A stretch of DNA of 64,000 nt from Ehretia macrophylla (Eukaryota > Streptophyta > Magnoliopsida > Boraginales > Ehretiaceae): the NCBI GenBank assembly GCA_037974665.1, contig CM075767.1:87756644-87820643 (forward strand), read 5' to 3'. The translations under genes were made by a program, and so were the position numbers. The notes under the pieces are model-generated. The model worked only from the letters and a program-made list of their open reading frames with translations. It was not told where the DNA came from and searched no databases. Below are positions 24,268 to 36,391 of the stretch, piece by piece. Position 1 is the stretch's first letter, and each line of letters begins with the position of its first letter.

Positions 24268-24825
24268 CTTTTCAATTTTTTTTTGCTCCGGTTAGGGTTG
24301 CCAAATTACTTTAGCCACCACATTTCTATAATCGAATCCCACGGCACCTTGGGCAAGACAACTTCGCTTCACGTGGAGGCTGGGCCCGCAAACCGAGGGC
24401 ATAGGGCATGTAACTAGGTCTCCGTCGCTCCGGTGGCCATAACTTTTGATCTGTAAGGAGTTACGTGCCGCACAACATACCGTTGCAAAGCTCTCCGAGA
24501 GCTCTACGACGGGGACAGCCAGCTTGCTCGTTGTGCCCATTTTTGGAGCCCAAAATTGAAAGTTTTCATAAGTTTTGGGAAACTTTTCTTCTTTTGCACT
24601 ATTTTTCCATCCGGATCGTACGTCGTGAGCTGTTAAAAGGTCGACAACCTTATTCGTTGGACATTAGAGGGCCCTAAAACGCGTCGATATCACGTATTGC
24701 GAGGATGCTGCATTGTTGAAACGAATGGGTTGTCGTTAAGCCCATTGGGCATTTTGAATGGGCCATCTCTCTAGGCTGGGACTGTGAACTGTTAACACAT
24801 AAAGGAAATGTGCCTTCAACATGAC

Positions 24826-24945
24826 GGTTGCGATCATACCAGAACCAATGCACCAGATCCCATAAGAACTCCGAAGTTAAGCGTGCTTGGGCGAGAGTAG
24901 TACAAGGATGGGTGACCCCCTAAGAAGTCCTCATGTTGCACCCCC
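24826..24945 (+). rRNA. 5S rRNA: 5S rRNA gene copy, type B of dimeric repeat
   Basis: G3T, C18A, T21C, G30A, C39A, T79A, G97A, G98A, G108A. Confidence 0.94.
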
Positions 24946-25502
24946 TTTTTCAATTTTTTTAGCTCTGGTTAGGGTTGCCAGGATACTTTATCGACCACGT
25001 TTCTATTATCGAATCCCACGGCACCTTGGGCAAGACAACTTTGCTTCATGTGGAGTCTGGGCCTGCAAACTGAGGGCGTAGGGCATGTGACCAGGTCTCC
25101 GTCGCTCCGGTAACTATAACTTTTGATCCGTAAGGAGTTATGCGGCGCACAGCGTACCGTTACAAAGCTCTCCGAGAGCTCTATGACAGGGGCATCCAGC
25201 TTGCTCGCTGTGCCCTTTTTGGAGCCCAAAATCGAACGTTTTTATTAGTTTCGTACCACTTTTCTTCTTTTGCCGTATTTTTTCATTCCGGATCGTACAT
25301 CGTGAGCTGTTAAAAGGACGGCAACCTTACTCGCGGGACATTAGTGGGCCCTACAACGTGTCGATATCACGTCTTGCGAGGATGCTTCGTTGTTGAAGCA
25401 GATGGGTGGTCGTCAAGCCCATTGGGCCTTTTGAATGGGCCATATCTCTAGGCTGGGACTGTGAACCGTTAACACATAAAGGAATTGTGCGTTCAACATG
25501 AC

Positions 25503-25622
25503 GGGGGTGTTCATGCTAGCACTAATGCATCGGATCCCATCAGAACTCCGAAGTTAAGCGTGTTTGGGCGAGAGTAGTACTAGGATGGGTGACCCCTTAG
25601 GAAGTCCTCGTGTTGCACCCCC
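25503..25622 (+). rRNA. 5S rRNA: 5S rRNA gene copy, type A of dimeric repeat
   Basis: T4G, C6T, A8T, A13G, C15T, C28T, C61T, C95T, G97A. Confidence 0.94.
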
Positions 25623-26179
25623 CTTTTCAATTATTTTTGCTCCGATTAGGGTTGCCAAAATACTTTATCCACCACATTTCTATAATCGAATCCCACGGCA
25701 ACTTGGGCAAGACAACTTCGCTTCACGTGGAGGCTGGGCCAGCAAACCGAGGGCGTGGGGCATGTAACCAGGTCTCCGTCACTCCGTTGCCCATAACCTT
25801 TGATCCGTAAGGAGTTACGTGGAGCACAGCATACCGTTGCAAAGTTCTCCAAGAGCACTACGATGGGGGCAGCGAACATGCTCGATGTGCCCCTTTTTGG
25901 AGCCCAAATTTAACGTTTTCATTAGTTTCGGGCTACTTTTCTTCTTTTGCTATATTTTTCTATCCCGGATCGTACGTCGTGAGCTGTTAAAAGGATGACA
26001 ACCTTATTCGTGGGACATTAGAAGGCACTAAAATGCGTCGATATCACGTCTTGCGAGGATGCTGCGTTGTTGAAGCGGATGGGTTGTCGTTATGCCCATT
26101 GGGCCTTTTGAATGGGACATCTCTCTAGGCTGGGACTGTGAACCGTTAACACAAAAAGGAATTGTGCCCTCAACAAGAC

Positions 26180-26299
26180 GGGTGCGATCATACCAGCACT
26201 AATGCACCGGATCCCATAAGAACTCCGAAGTTAAGTGTGCTTGGGCGAGAGTAGTACAAGGATGGGTGACCCCGTGAGAAGTCCTCATGTTGTACCCCC
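26180..26299 (+). rRNA. 5S rRNA: 5S rRNA gene copy, type B of dimeric repeat
   Basis: C39A, C57T, T79A, C95G, G98A, G108A, C114T. Its 5-prime end is consensus, unlike the other B copies, which suggests conversion or exchange within the gene. Confidence 0.95.
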
Positions 26300-26857
26300 C
26301 ATTTTCAATTTTTTTTGCTCTGGTTAGGGTTGCCAGGATACTTTATCGACCACATTTCTATTATCGAATCCCACGGCACCTTGGGCAAGACAACTTTGCT
26401 TCATGTGGAGTCTGGACCTGCAAACGGAGGGCGTAGGGCTTGTGACTAGGTCTCCGTAGCTCCGGTGCCCATAACTTTTGATCCGTAAGGAGTTACGCGG
26501 CGCACAGCATACCGTTACAAAGCTCTCCGAGAGCTCTATGACAGGGGCAGCTAGCGTGCTCGCTGTGCCCTTTTTGGAGCCCGAAATCGAAAATTTTTTT
26601 TAGTTTCATACCACTTTTCTTCTTTTGCCGTATTTTTCAGTTCCGGATCGTACATCGTGAGCTGTTAAAAGGATGGAAACCTTACTCGCGGGACATTAGA
26701 AGTCACTACAACGCGTCGATATCACGTCTTGCGAGGATGCTGCGTTGTTGAAGCAGATGGGTTATCGTCAAGCCCATTGGGCCTTTTGAATGGGCCATCT
26801 CTCTAGGCTGGGACTGTGAACCGTTAACACATAAAGGAATTGTGCCTTCAACATGAC

Positions 26858-26977
26858 GGGGGTGTTCATGCCAGCACTAATGCACCGGATCCCATCAGAA
26901 CTCCGAAGTTAAGCGTGTTTGGGCGAGAGTAGTACTAGGATGGGTGACCCCTTAGGAAGTCCTCGTGTTGCACCCCC
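26858..26977 (+). rRNA. 5S rRNA: 5S rRNA gene copy, type A of dimeric repeat
   Basis: T4G, C6T, A8T, A13G, C61T, C95T, G97A: the plain type A sequence. Confidence 0.95.
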
Positions 26978-27535
26978 CTTTTCAATTTTTTTTGCTCCAG
27001 TTAGGGTTGCCAAAATACTTTATCCACCACATTTCTATAATCGAATCCCACGGCACCTTGGGCAAGACAACTTCACTTCACGTGGAGGCTGGGCCAGCAA
27101 ACCGAGGGCGTGGGGCATGTAACCAGGTCTCCGTCACTCCGTTGCCCATAACCTTTGATCCGTAAGGAGTTACGTGGAGCACAGCATACCGTTGCAAAGC
27201 TCTCCGAGAGCTCTACGACAGGGGCAGCTATCTTGCTCGTTCTGCCCATTTTTGCAGCCCAAAATCGAATGTTTTCATCAGTTTTGGGCCACTTTTCTTC
27301 TTTTGCTTTGTTTTTCTATCCCGGATCGTACGTCGTGAGCTGTTAAAAGGTCGACAACCTTATTCGTGGGACATTAGAGGGCCCTAAAACGTGTCGATAT
27401 CACGTCTTGCGAGGATGCTGCGTTGTTGAAACGAATGGGTTGTCGTTAAGCCCATTGGGCCTTTTGAATGGGCTATCTCTCTAGGCTGGGACTGTGAACT
27501 GTTAACACAAAAAGGAAATGTGCCCTCAACATGAC

Positions 27536-27655
27536 GGTTGCGATCATACCAGCACCAATGCAACGGATCCCATAAGAACTCCGAAGTTAAGCGTGCTTGG
27601 GCGAGAGTAGTACAAGGATGGGTGACCCCCTGAGAAGTCCTCATGTTGTACCCCC
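27536..27655 (+). rRNA. 5S rRNA: 5S rRNA gene copy, type B of dimeric repeat
   Basis: G3T, T21C, C28A, C39A, T79A, G98A, G108A, C114T. Confidence 0.94.
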
Positions 27656-28211
27656 CTTTCAATTTTTTTTGCTCTGGTTAGGGTTGCTAGGATACTTTAT
27701 CGACCACATTTCTATTATCGAATCCGACGGCACCTTGGGCAAGACAACTTTGCTTCACGTGGTGTCTGGGCCCGCAAACCGAGGGCGTAGGGCTTGTGAC
27801 CAGGTCTTCGTCGCTGCGGTACCCATAACTTTTGATCCGTAAGGAGTTACATGGTGCCCAGCATACCGTTGTACAGCTCTCCGAGAGCTCTACGACGGGG
27901 GCCGCCAACTTGCTCGCTGTGCCCTTTTTTGCGCCCAAAATCGAATATTTTCATCAGTTTCAGGCCACTTTTCTTCTTTTTCTATGTTTTTTCGTCCCGG
28001 ATCGTACGTCGTGAGCTGTTAAAAGGATGACAGCCTTATTCGCGGGACATTAGAGGGCCCTAAAACGCGTCGATATCACGTCTTTCGAGGATGCTACGTT
28101 GTTGAAGCTGATAGGTTGTCGTTAAGCCCATTGGGCCTTTTGAATGGGCCTTCTCTCTAGGCTGGGACTGTGAACCATTAACATATAAAGGAATTGTGCC
28201 CTCAACATGAC

Positions 28212-28331
28212 GGGTGCGATCATACCAGCACAAATGCGCCGGATCCCATCAGAACTCCGAAGTTAAGCGTGCTTGGGCGAGAGTAGTACAAGGATGGGTG
28301 ACCCCCTGAGAAGTCCTCGTGTTACACCCCC
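28212..28331 (+). rRNA. 5S rRNA: 5S rRNA gene copy, partly type B
   Basis: T21A, A27G, T79A, G98A, G113A. T79A and G98A are type B marks, while C39A is absent: the likely edge of the dimeric block. Confidence 0.95.
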
Positions 28332-28888
28332 CTTTTCAATTTTTTTTGCTCCGGTTAGGGTTGCCAAGATACTTTATCCACCACATTTCTAATATCGAAT
28401 CCCACGGCACCTTGGGCAAGACAACTTCGCTTCACGTGGAGGCTGGGCCATCAAACTGAGGGCGTAGGGCTTGTGACCAGGTCTCCGTCGCTCCGACGCC
28501 CATAACTTTTGATCCGTAAGGAGCTACGCAGCGCACAACATACCGTTGCAAAGCTCTCTGAGAGCTCTACGACGCGGGTAGCAAGCTTGCTCAGTGTTCC
28601 CTTTTTGGAGCCCAAAATCGAACGTTTTCATCAATTTCAGGCCACTTTTGTTCTTTTGCTCTGTTTTTTCATCCCGGATCGTACGTCGTGAGCTGTTAAA
28701 AGGACTACAACCTTATTCGCGGAACATTTGGGAGCCCTAAAATGCGTCGATATCACGTCTTGCGAGGATGCTACATTGTTGAAGCGGATGGGTTGTCGTT
28801 AATCCCATTGGGCCTTTTGAATGGGCCATCTCTCTAGGCTGGGACTGTGAACTGTTAACACATAAAGGAAATGTGCCCTCAACATGAC

Positions 28889-29008
28889 GGGGGCGATCAT
28901 ACCAGCACTATTGCACCGAATCCCATCAGAACTCCAAAGGTAAGTGTGCTTGGGCGGGAGTAGTACTACGATAGGTGACCCCCCGGGAAGTCCACGTGTT
29001 GCACCCCC
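28889..29008 (+). rRNA. 5S rRNA: 5S rRNA gene copy, strongly diverged
   Basis: T4G, A23T, G31A, G48A, T52G, C57T, A69G, G81C, G85A, T96C, T106A. A and C box regions are both altered. Confidence 0.92.
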
Positions 29009-29566
29009 TTTTTCACTTTTTTTTGCTCCGGTTAGGGTTGCCAAGATACTTTATCCACCACATTTCTATTATCGAATCCCACGGCACCTTGGGCAAGACA
29101 ACTTCGCTTAACGTGGAGGCTGGGCCAGCAAACCGAGGGTGTAGGGCCTATGACCAGGTCTCCCTCACTCCGGTGCCCATAACTTTTGATCCGTAAGAAG
29201 TTACGCGGCGCACAACATACTTTTGCAAAGCTCTCCGCGAGCTCTACGATCGGGGTAGCCAGCTTGCTCGCTGTACCCATTTTTGGAGCCCAAAATTAAA
29301 CTTTTTCATCAGTTTTGGGGAAATTTTCTTCTTTTGCTCTATTTTTCGGTCCCGGATCGTACGTCGTGAGCTGTTAAAAGGACGACAACCTTATTTGCAG
29401 GACATTAGTGGGCCCTAAAATGCATCGATATCACATCTTACGAGGATGCTGCGTTGTTAAAGCGGATGGGTTGTCGTTAAGCCCGTTGGGCCTTTTGAAT
29501 GGGCCATCTTTCTAGGCTGGGACTGTGAACCGTTAACACATAAAGGAAATGTGCCCTCAACATGAC

Positions 29567-29686
29567 GGGTGCGATCATGCCAGCACTAATGCACCGGATC
29601 CTATCAGAACTCCGAAGTTAAGCATCCTTGGGCAAGAGTAGTACTAGGATGGGTGACCCCCTGGGAAGACCTCGTGTTGCACCCCC
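29567..29686 (+). rRNA. 5S rRNA: 5S rRNA gene copy
   Basis: A13G, C36T, G58A, G60C, G68A, T103A. Spacer variants shared with 19676, about 9.9 kb away. Confidence 0.95.
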
Positions 29687-30244
29687 CTTTTCAATTATTT
29701 TTGCTCCGGTTAGGGTTGCCAAGATACTTTATCCACCACATTTCTATTATCGAATCCCATGGCACCTTGGGCAAGACAACGTCGCATCACGTGGAGACTG
29801 GGCTCGCAAACCGAGGGCGTAGGGCTTGTGAACAGATCTCCGTCGCTTCGGTGCCCACAACTTTTGATTTGTAAGGAGTTACGTGTCACACAGCATACCG
29901 TTACAAAGCTCTCCGAGAGCTCTACGACGGGTGCAGCCAGCTTGTTCGCTGTGCCCATTTTTGGAGCCCAAAATCGAACGTTTTCATCAGTTTCGGGCCA
30001 CTTTTCTTCTTTTGCTCTGTTTTTTCATCCCGGATCTTACGTCGCGAGCTGTTAAAAGGACGACAACATTACTTGCGGGACATTAAAGGGCCCTACAACG
30101 TGTCGATATCACGTCTAGCAAGGATGCTGCGTTGTTGAAGCAGATGGGTTGCCGTTAAGGCCATTGGGCCTTTTGGAAAGGCCTTCTCTCTAGGCTGGGA
30201 CTGTGAACCATTAACACATAAAGGAATTGTGCCGAAAACATGAC

Positions 30245-30364
30245 GGGTGCGATCATGCCAGCACTAATGCACCGGATCCCATCAGAACTCTGAAGTTTAG
30301 CGTTCTTGGGCGAGAGTAATACTAGGATGGTTGATGCCCTGGGAAGTCCTCATGTTGCACCCCC
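30245..30364 (+). rRNA. 5S rRNA: 5S rRNA gene copy, diverged
   Basis: A13G, C47T, A54T, G60T, G75A, G87T, C91T, C92G, G108A. Confidence 0.93.
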
Positions 30365-30920
30365 TTTTCAATTTTTTTTGCTTCGGTTAGGGTTTCCAAG
30401 ATACTTTATCCACAACATTTCTATTATCGAATCCCACGACAACCTGGGCAAGACAAGTCCGCTTCACGTGGAGGGTGGGCCAGCAAAACGAGGGCATAGG
30501 GCTTGTGACTAGGTCTCCGTCGCTCCTGCGCCCATAACTTTTGATCCGTAAGGAGTTACGTGGCGCATAGCATACCGTTGAAAATCTCTCGGAGATCTCT
30601 ACAATGGGGGTAGTTAGCTTTCTCCCTGTGCCCCTTTTTGGAGCACAAAATCGAACGTTATCATCAGTTTCAAGCAACTTTTCTTCTTTTGCTCAATTTT
30701 TCGTCCCGAATCGTACATCTTGAGCAGTTAAAAGGACGACAACCCTACTCGTGGGACATTAGTGGGCCCAAAAATGCATCGATATCACGTCCTGCGAGGA
30801 TGCTGCGTTGTTGAAGCGGATGGGTTGTCGTTAAGCCCATTGGGCCTTTTCAATGGGCCATCCCTCTAGGCTGGGACTATGAACCGTTAACACATAAAGG
30901 AATTGTGCCCTCAATATGAC

Positions 30921-31039
30921 GAGTGCGATCATACCAGCACTAATGCACCGGATCCCATTAGAACTCCGAAGTTAAGCGTGCTTGGGCGAGAGCAGTACTA
31001 GGATGGGTGACCCCTTGGAGGTCCTCGTGTTGCACCCCC
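30921..31039 (+). rRNA. 5S rRNA: 5S rRNA gene copy, 1-nt deletion
   Basis: One base is missing near 99-101 (TTGGAGGTCC). G2A, C39T, T73C, C95T otherwise. Confidence 0.94.
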
Positions 31040-31597
31040 TTTTTCAATTTTTTTTGCTCCGGTTAGGGCTGCCAAGATACTTTATCCACCACATTTCTAT
31101 TATCAATTCCCACGGTACCTTGTGCAAGACAAGTTCCCTTCACATGGAAGCTGGGCCACCAAACCGTGGGCGTAGGGCTTGTGACTAGGTCTCCGTCGCT
31201 CTGGTGCCCATAACTTTTGATCCGTAAAGAGTTACGCGGTGCATAGCATACCATTGCAAAGATATCCGAGAGCTCTGCGATGAGGTCAGCCAGCGTGCTC
31301 ACTGTGCCCATTTTTGGAGGCCAAAATCGAACGTTTTCATCAGTTTCGGGCTACTTTTCTTTTTTAGCTCTGTTTTTCTGTCCCGGATCTTGCGTCGTGA
31401 GCTGTTAAAAGGATAACAACCTTACTTGCGGGATATTAAAGGGCCCTACAATGTGTCAATATCACGTCTAGCAAGGATGCTGCGTTGTTGAAGCAGATGG
31501 GTTGTCGTTAAGCCCATTGGGCCTTTCGAATGGGCCATCTCTCTAGGCTGGGACTGTGAACTGTTAACACATAAAGGAATTGTGCCCTTAACATGAC

Positions 31598-31717
31598 GGG
31601 TGCGATCATGCCAGCACTAATGCACCAGATCCCATCAGAACTCCGAAGTTAAGCGTGCTTGGGCGAGAGTAGTATTAGGATGGGTGACCCCTTGGGAAGT
31701 CCTCGTGTTACACCCCC
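31598..31717 (+). rRNA. 5S rRNA: 5S rRNA gene copy
   Basis: A13G, G30A, C78T, C95T, G113A. Confidence 0.96.
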
Positions 31718-32276
31718 CTTTTCAATTTTTTTTTGCTTCGGTTAGGGTTGCCAAGATACTTTATCCACCACATTTCTATTATCGAATTCCACGGCACCTT
31801 GGGGAAGACAACTTCGCTTCACATGGAGGCTGGGCCCGCAAACCGAGGGCGTAGGGCTTGTCACTAGGTCTCCGTCGCTCCGGTGCCCATAACTTTTGAT
31901 CCGTAACGAGTTACGTGGCGCACAACATACCGTTGCAAAGCTCTCCGAGAGCTCTATGACGGGGGTAGCCAGCTTGCTCGATGTACCCATTTTTGGAGCC
32001 CAAAATCGAACATTTTCCATAGTTTCAGGCCACTTTTCGTCATTAGCTCTGTTTTTCCGTCCCGGATCGTACATCGTGAGCTGTTAAAAGGATGACAACA
32101 TTACTTGCGTGACATTAGAGGGCCCTACAACGCATCGATATCACGTCTTGCGAGGCCACTGCATTGTTGAAGCGAATGGGTTGTCGTTAAGCCCATTGGG
32201 CCTTTTGAATGGGCCATCTCTCTAGGCTGGGACTATGAACCGTTAACACATAAATGAATTGTGCCCTCAACATGAC

Positions 32277-32396
32277 GGGTGCGATCATACCAACACTAAT
32301 GTACCAGATCCCATCAGAACTTTGAAGTTAAGCGCGCTTGGACGAGAATAGTATTAGGATAGGTGACCCCCTAGGAAGCCCTCGTGTTGCACCCTC
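32277..32396 (+). rRNA. 5S rRNA: 5S rRNA gene copy, strongly diverged
   Basis: G17A, C26T, G30A, C46T, C47T, T59C, G66A, G72A, C78T, G85A, G97A, T103C. Almost all are transitions. Confidence 0.92.
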
Positions 32397-32936
32397 CTTT
32401 TCAATTTTTTTTGCACCGGTTAGGGTTGCCAAAATACTTTATCCACCACATTTCTATTATCGAATGCCATGGCACCTTGGGCAAGACAACTTCGCTTCAC
32501 GTGGAGGCTGGGCCCGCAAACCGAAGGCGTAAGGCTTGTGACCAGGTCTCCGTCGCTCTGGTGCCCATAACTTTTGATCTGTAAGGAGTTACGCGGTGCA
32601 CAGCATACCGTTGCAAAGCACTCTGAGAGCTCTACGATGGGGGCAGCGAGCTTGCTCGCTGTGCCCTTTTTGGAGCCCAAAATCGAACATTTTCATCAGT
32701 TTTGGGCCGCTTTTCTTCTTTTGCTATGTTTTGCCATCCTTGATCGTACGTTTTGAGCTGTTAAAAGGACGTCAACCTTACTCGCGGGACATTAGAGGGC
32801 CCAACAACGCATCGATATAACGTCTTGCGAGGATGGGTTGTCGTTAAGCCTATTGGTCCTTTTGAATAGGCCATCATCTCTCTAGGCTGGGACTGTGAAC
32901 CGTTAACACATAAAGGAATTGTGCCCTCAACATGAC

Positions 32937-33026
32937 GGGTGCGATCATACCAGCACTAATGCACCGGATCCCATCATAACTCTGAAGTTAAGCGTGCTTG
33001 GGTGTGAGTAGTACTAGGATGTGTGA
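32937..33026 (+). pseudogene. 5S rRNA: 5S rRNA gene, 5-prime part, split by LTR
   Basis: Bases 1-90 with G41T, C47T, C67T, A69T, G86T, then the LTR. Transcription would run into the antisense strand of the LTR. Confidence 0.95.
33022..33026. other. Target site duplication (left), family-1 LTR
   Basis: TGTGA, equal to 5S gene bases 86-90 with G86T; repeated at 36913-36917. Confidence 0.9.
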
Positions 33027-33660
33027 TGTCACTCCCCAACCCGGCCTATAAAGGTTAGACTAGGGTGTGATCTAAACAATCAAGTCCTTTCACATTCTTA
33101 ATCGTTCTAGGAGGTTTAACACTTAACGTTTTATTCTAGACTCCAAAAGTTTACGGAAATCCGGCAGCATAACGGTTGTAATTGGGCTCTTTGTTTTGAC
33201 CTAAATTTTCTAATAGCCTCAAAACTTTCAATTCAAGTTCATTCCCGACTAGAATTTACTATTTAATCATCAATTGAATTGCCTATTGGTTATTTCGAAG
33301 TCCCGTTTGATTTATAACCTAGCATGATACTATGTCTCATTTGACAATTTATCCTCGTTTCCAAATATACCTGTTGATCTTAGCTTATTAGCGAGTACCT
33401 GTTGAGATTGGATAAGTTCATTTGCCTATTCCTTAACTAAACATCATAACCTATGATAGATACTAGTGATAATAAAAGCAAAAACAATCATAGTATGTCT
33501 AGTATTAGTCTACTTAATATAAGTACAGACCAAAATTAGACCCCAAATTACAACGGGGGTCTTTTACATTAGCAACAACAAGCAACATAAGATAAATGGT
33601 CTTCAAGCAGCACAAAGTATACAAGTAGTCACGTTCATGCAAAACAACAATAACAGGCAA

Positions 33661-33725
33661 TCACTCCAGGGGTTCATCATTAGGTACATTGAGCTCGGGT
33701 TCTTGTACATGTTCTTCTTCACCTG
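33661..33725 (-). other. Splice-acceptor-like site plus short acidic frame, family-1 LTR
   Basis: On the minus strand a pyrimidine/T-rich stretch ends in CAG, then GT and an open frame of 19 codons rich in Glu/Asp/Pro (starts EEEHVQ, ends NDEPLE) before TGA at 33663-33661. The third family-1 copy keeps the frame, the start, the NDEPLE end and the stop despite about nine substitutions, and the unrelated-looking family-2 LTR has an acidic frame at the same place in its module. It looks like the last exon of a spliced transcript that finishes in the LTR. No start codon or upstream exon can be identified, and a non-coding explanation is possible. Confidence 0.45.
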
Positions 33726-33833
33726 AAATGATAAAAGAGGGTGAGTCCTTATGAACTCAGTGAGGGGGAACGAGAAATAGGTTTTGAAACTCATTTTCTG
33801 GTTCAACTTATGAAAATCCCTTTCTCAAACATA

Positions 33834-33890
33834 AATACAACAGAAATACAAGTACAGAAATACAACTACAGAAATACAAGTACAGAACAG
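33834..33890. repeat. 14-bp minisatellite in complete family-1 LTR
   Basis: About four tandem units of the form ACAGAAATACAAGT. The corresponding place in the 60606 copy (about 61420) lacks them, so this is a copy-specific expansion. Confidence 0.75.
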
Positions 33891-36391
33891 GAATACCGGT
33901 CTTTCCTCCCCGAGGTTCTCTAGGAACCAAGCGAGAGTACTTATACACATAGTAAAAAGGATACAGTGAGCTTTTGCTCTTAGATCAAGTCAAGTAACAA
34001 GAGTTGCGGCCGACTTTAATTCATCCCCAAAACACGCCAGGTGGGTGTACTCCGGATGTACCCCGAAATCCTACGACCCAACTCTCCGAGGGTGAAATGC
34101 CAAGCGAGAGAGGGAATTGGACCATGGTAGTCACGGTAACATCGGCAAGCCCAATGCCGCCCGGCGTGCGTGAAACACTACCATGCCACACTGAAAGGTT
34201 GCAACCTTGTATGCAATGCACATTTATAACATTTAACATATCACATTAGGAGGACAACAAAGTAGGTCGCCTCCGAGCAGTTATAAGATCGCACGTTGTC
34301 AAGTAATCAAACGAGGCACGATAAGACAAGTAATTTCACTTGAAAGGCATATAGAGTCATATGAACATCAAACGGGCAGCCATATAACACATGTAAAACA
34401 GGCCATATAACTCATTAAGAAGCTCATATAATCAAGTGATACGAATTATTCAACATGCAACAACATTTACATGGGTTCGGTAGCAAGAAAAGCTTATTTG
34501 ACAACATGCAATGGTCAAAACCATAATTGAAGTTATAAGACATTTACGGGCAGCCCACGCAATGTACAGTTCCCACACAATATCCAATGATTAACACTTA
34601 GTAAGACTACTTAGCCATTAGGGTTTCCATTTCATGCATAATCGTGTGTTCAAACCCTAAGTCAACTCAACATCATTCCCAAGTCATACATCATTCAATT
34701 CAAACATCCTCAAGTACTCAAAACAGTCCACGCAATATTCCAACATCATAATTCCAAGCAATTAGTACCACAAGAGAGGTTACAATAGTTTTCCATGCAT
34801 ATAGCTATGTGAAACACTCACTGCAATAGGCTGTTTTCTCACAATCAATAGGATAATCAAACAACCTCAAAATTCAGTGAATAAGATGTCAAATTAAATC
34901 TTAAGAAGTTAACTAAATTCAGAAACAAACCTTGCATCAATTGGAGTTCAGAATCATTAGTTATGGCCGAAACAGTGAGGTAGCACAAAACTGTCCAGAT
35001 TTGCACACTTTTCAGAAATTGACGTTTTTGAGGTCCTTAGGGTCAGTTTTTGCTTTGGTCCATTTCTGAAAAAATTGTCCAGAACTGAAAAATATAGCAG
35101 CACACCAAATTTCATGCATTTTGGACAACATTTACTAAGTCAAATATGGTTCGTTCCACAAGGTCAGTGCATCTGCCAAAACCTGATTCATTTTTCCAGA
35201 TTTCCAGATTTGGTCACATTTTAATGATTTGCCATTTTGAGGACCTTAGATTCAAAATTAGCTTCGGCCTATTTCTGGGAAAAATGTTCAAAACTGTCCA
35301 AAATAGTCACCCACCAATTTTCAAGCATTTTCAACATCATTTGCTTAGCTAAACTTACCTCGAACAGACTGGTCAGAGAGCTGTCATCCATTTCGACTTC
35401 ACCTAGCATCATTTTCAAGCCAAGATCTTGCCATGCATGGTTGATTGAGCTTATGAACGACCATATAGCTCAAGTACAGAAGCAAATACACACATTTATG
35501 AGCATGCATGTGAGTTTTTAAAGAGTTTTCAAAAGGTTTTAACCCTCACCTTTGCAATCAACCAAAAGATGCACAACAACCTTGTTGAAGCTCAAATCTT
35601 CTCATTTCCCTTGCTTAGCCGAGAACCTCACTATTTTTTCTCTATTTTTCCTAGCTTAGTGATCAAAATCTTAGCACATGCATGTAGTTAGAACTTGAAG
35701 AAAATAAATGGAAGCTTAGTAACTCACCTAGGCCGAAAATGAAGCTTCAATGCACATGCATGAGTGATTTTCGAACTCTAGCTTGTTTGCTCGACTTTCT
35801 TGATGTTTGCTTGACTTGGCTTACCTAAGTTATGAATAAGACAAGCCAAGGAGATAGATAACTCAGCCAAGAACCGAAATGGAGAGAGGAAATGAGAGGG
35901 AAGTGAGAGAAGTTGAAGGAAATGAGAGAATGTGACAAAGTGATGGCTTTGCAATTCCTTTGAGGGTGTGGTCGGCCTTGGGCAGCCAAAATCTGATTTT
36001 TGTGTCTTCAAAATGTTATTTTTTGAATGCTAGCATGGGCATGCAAGGGCTGGTCGAAAATGGTGGAGATTTGAGGGGAATTGAGCAATTTTTTAATGCC
36101 TTTGTGTCATAGTTTGTCTAGGATTATGAATAAATTATGCAATGCTAGACTAAATGCACTTAGTGGTCAGCCAAGGGCTTGCAAATTGCTGAAATTTCAG
36201 ATTCTATTTAACATATTATGGATTATAATATGGGTGAAATTTGAGGTGCATTGGTTTTGGGTGAGAATAAAGAATAAAGAATGTTTAGGTGTTTGTGTAG
36301 ATTGAATTGTTTATTGTTAGTGGATTTTGTAGAGATTTGAATTAGGATTATTTTATAGTTTAGTGCTTTGTGCAGGATGCTTTCTTGATTA

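Larger units (their letters stand above)
22795..28211 (+). repeat. Dimeric higher-order repeat, four copies of about 1355 bp
   Basis: Two kinds of unit alternate. Type A (22795, 24148, 25503, 26858) has GTGTTCATGC near its start, C61T, C95T and G97A. Type B (23473, 24826, 26180, 27536) has CATAAGAACTC, T79A (AGTACAAGG), G98A and TCCTCATG. A-to-A distances are 1353, 1355 and 1355 bp; B-to-B 1353, 1354 and 1356 bp. This shows amplification of a two-unit block by unequal exchange. Confidence 0.85.
1852..33026 (+). repeat. 5S rDNA tandem array, block 1
   Basis: Forty-seven 5S gene loci lie head to tail with a period of about 678 bp. Each unit has a 120-nt gene, a T-rich Pol III stop, a spacer of about 558 bp and an upstream promoter. 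The gene consensus starts GGGTGCGATCATACC, carries GTTAAGCGTGCTTGGGCGAG (A box) and GGATGGGTGACCCCCTGGGA (C box region) and ends GTTGCACCCC; bases 1-9 pair with 110-118. 5S rRNA is transcribed by RNA polymerase III with TFIIIA and enters the large ribosomal subunit. The left edge is a family-1 LTR inserted in the first gene; the right edge is another one splitting the last gene. Irregular spacings (1020, 600, 655, 405, 660 bp) mark rearranged units. The copies diverge from each other by several percent, so concerted evolution looks relaxed here. Confidence 0.98.

Noticed and set aside
34021..34239. 72-codon minus-strand frame in the family-1 LTR
   Set aside because: The same region in the third copy (about 61570-61760) does not keep this frame, so there is no sign of coding selection.
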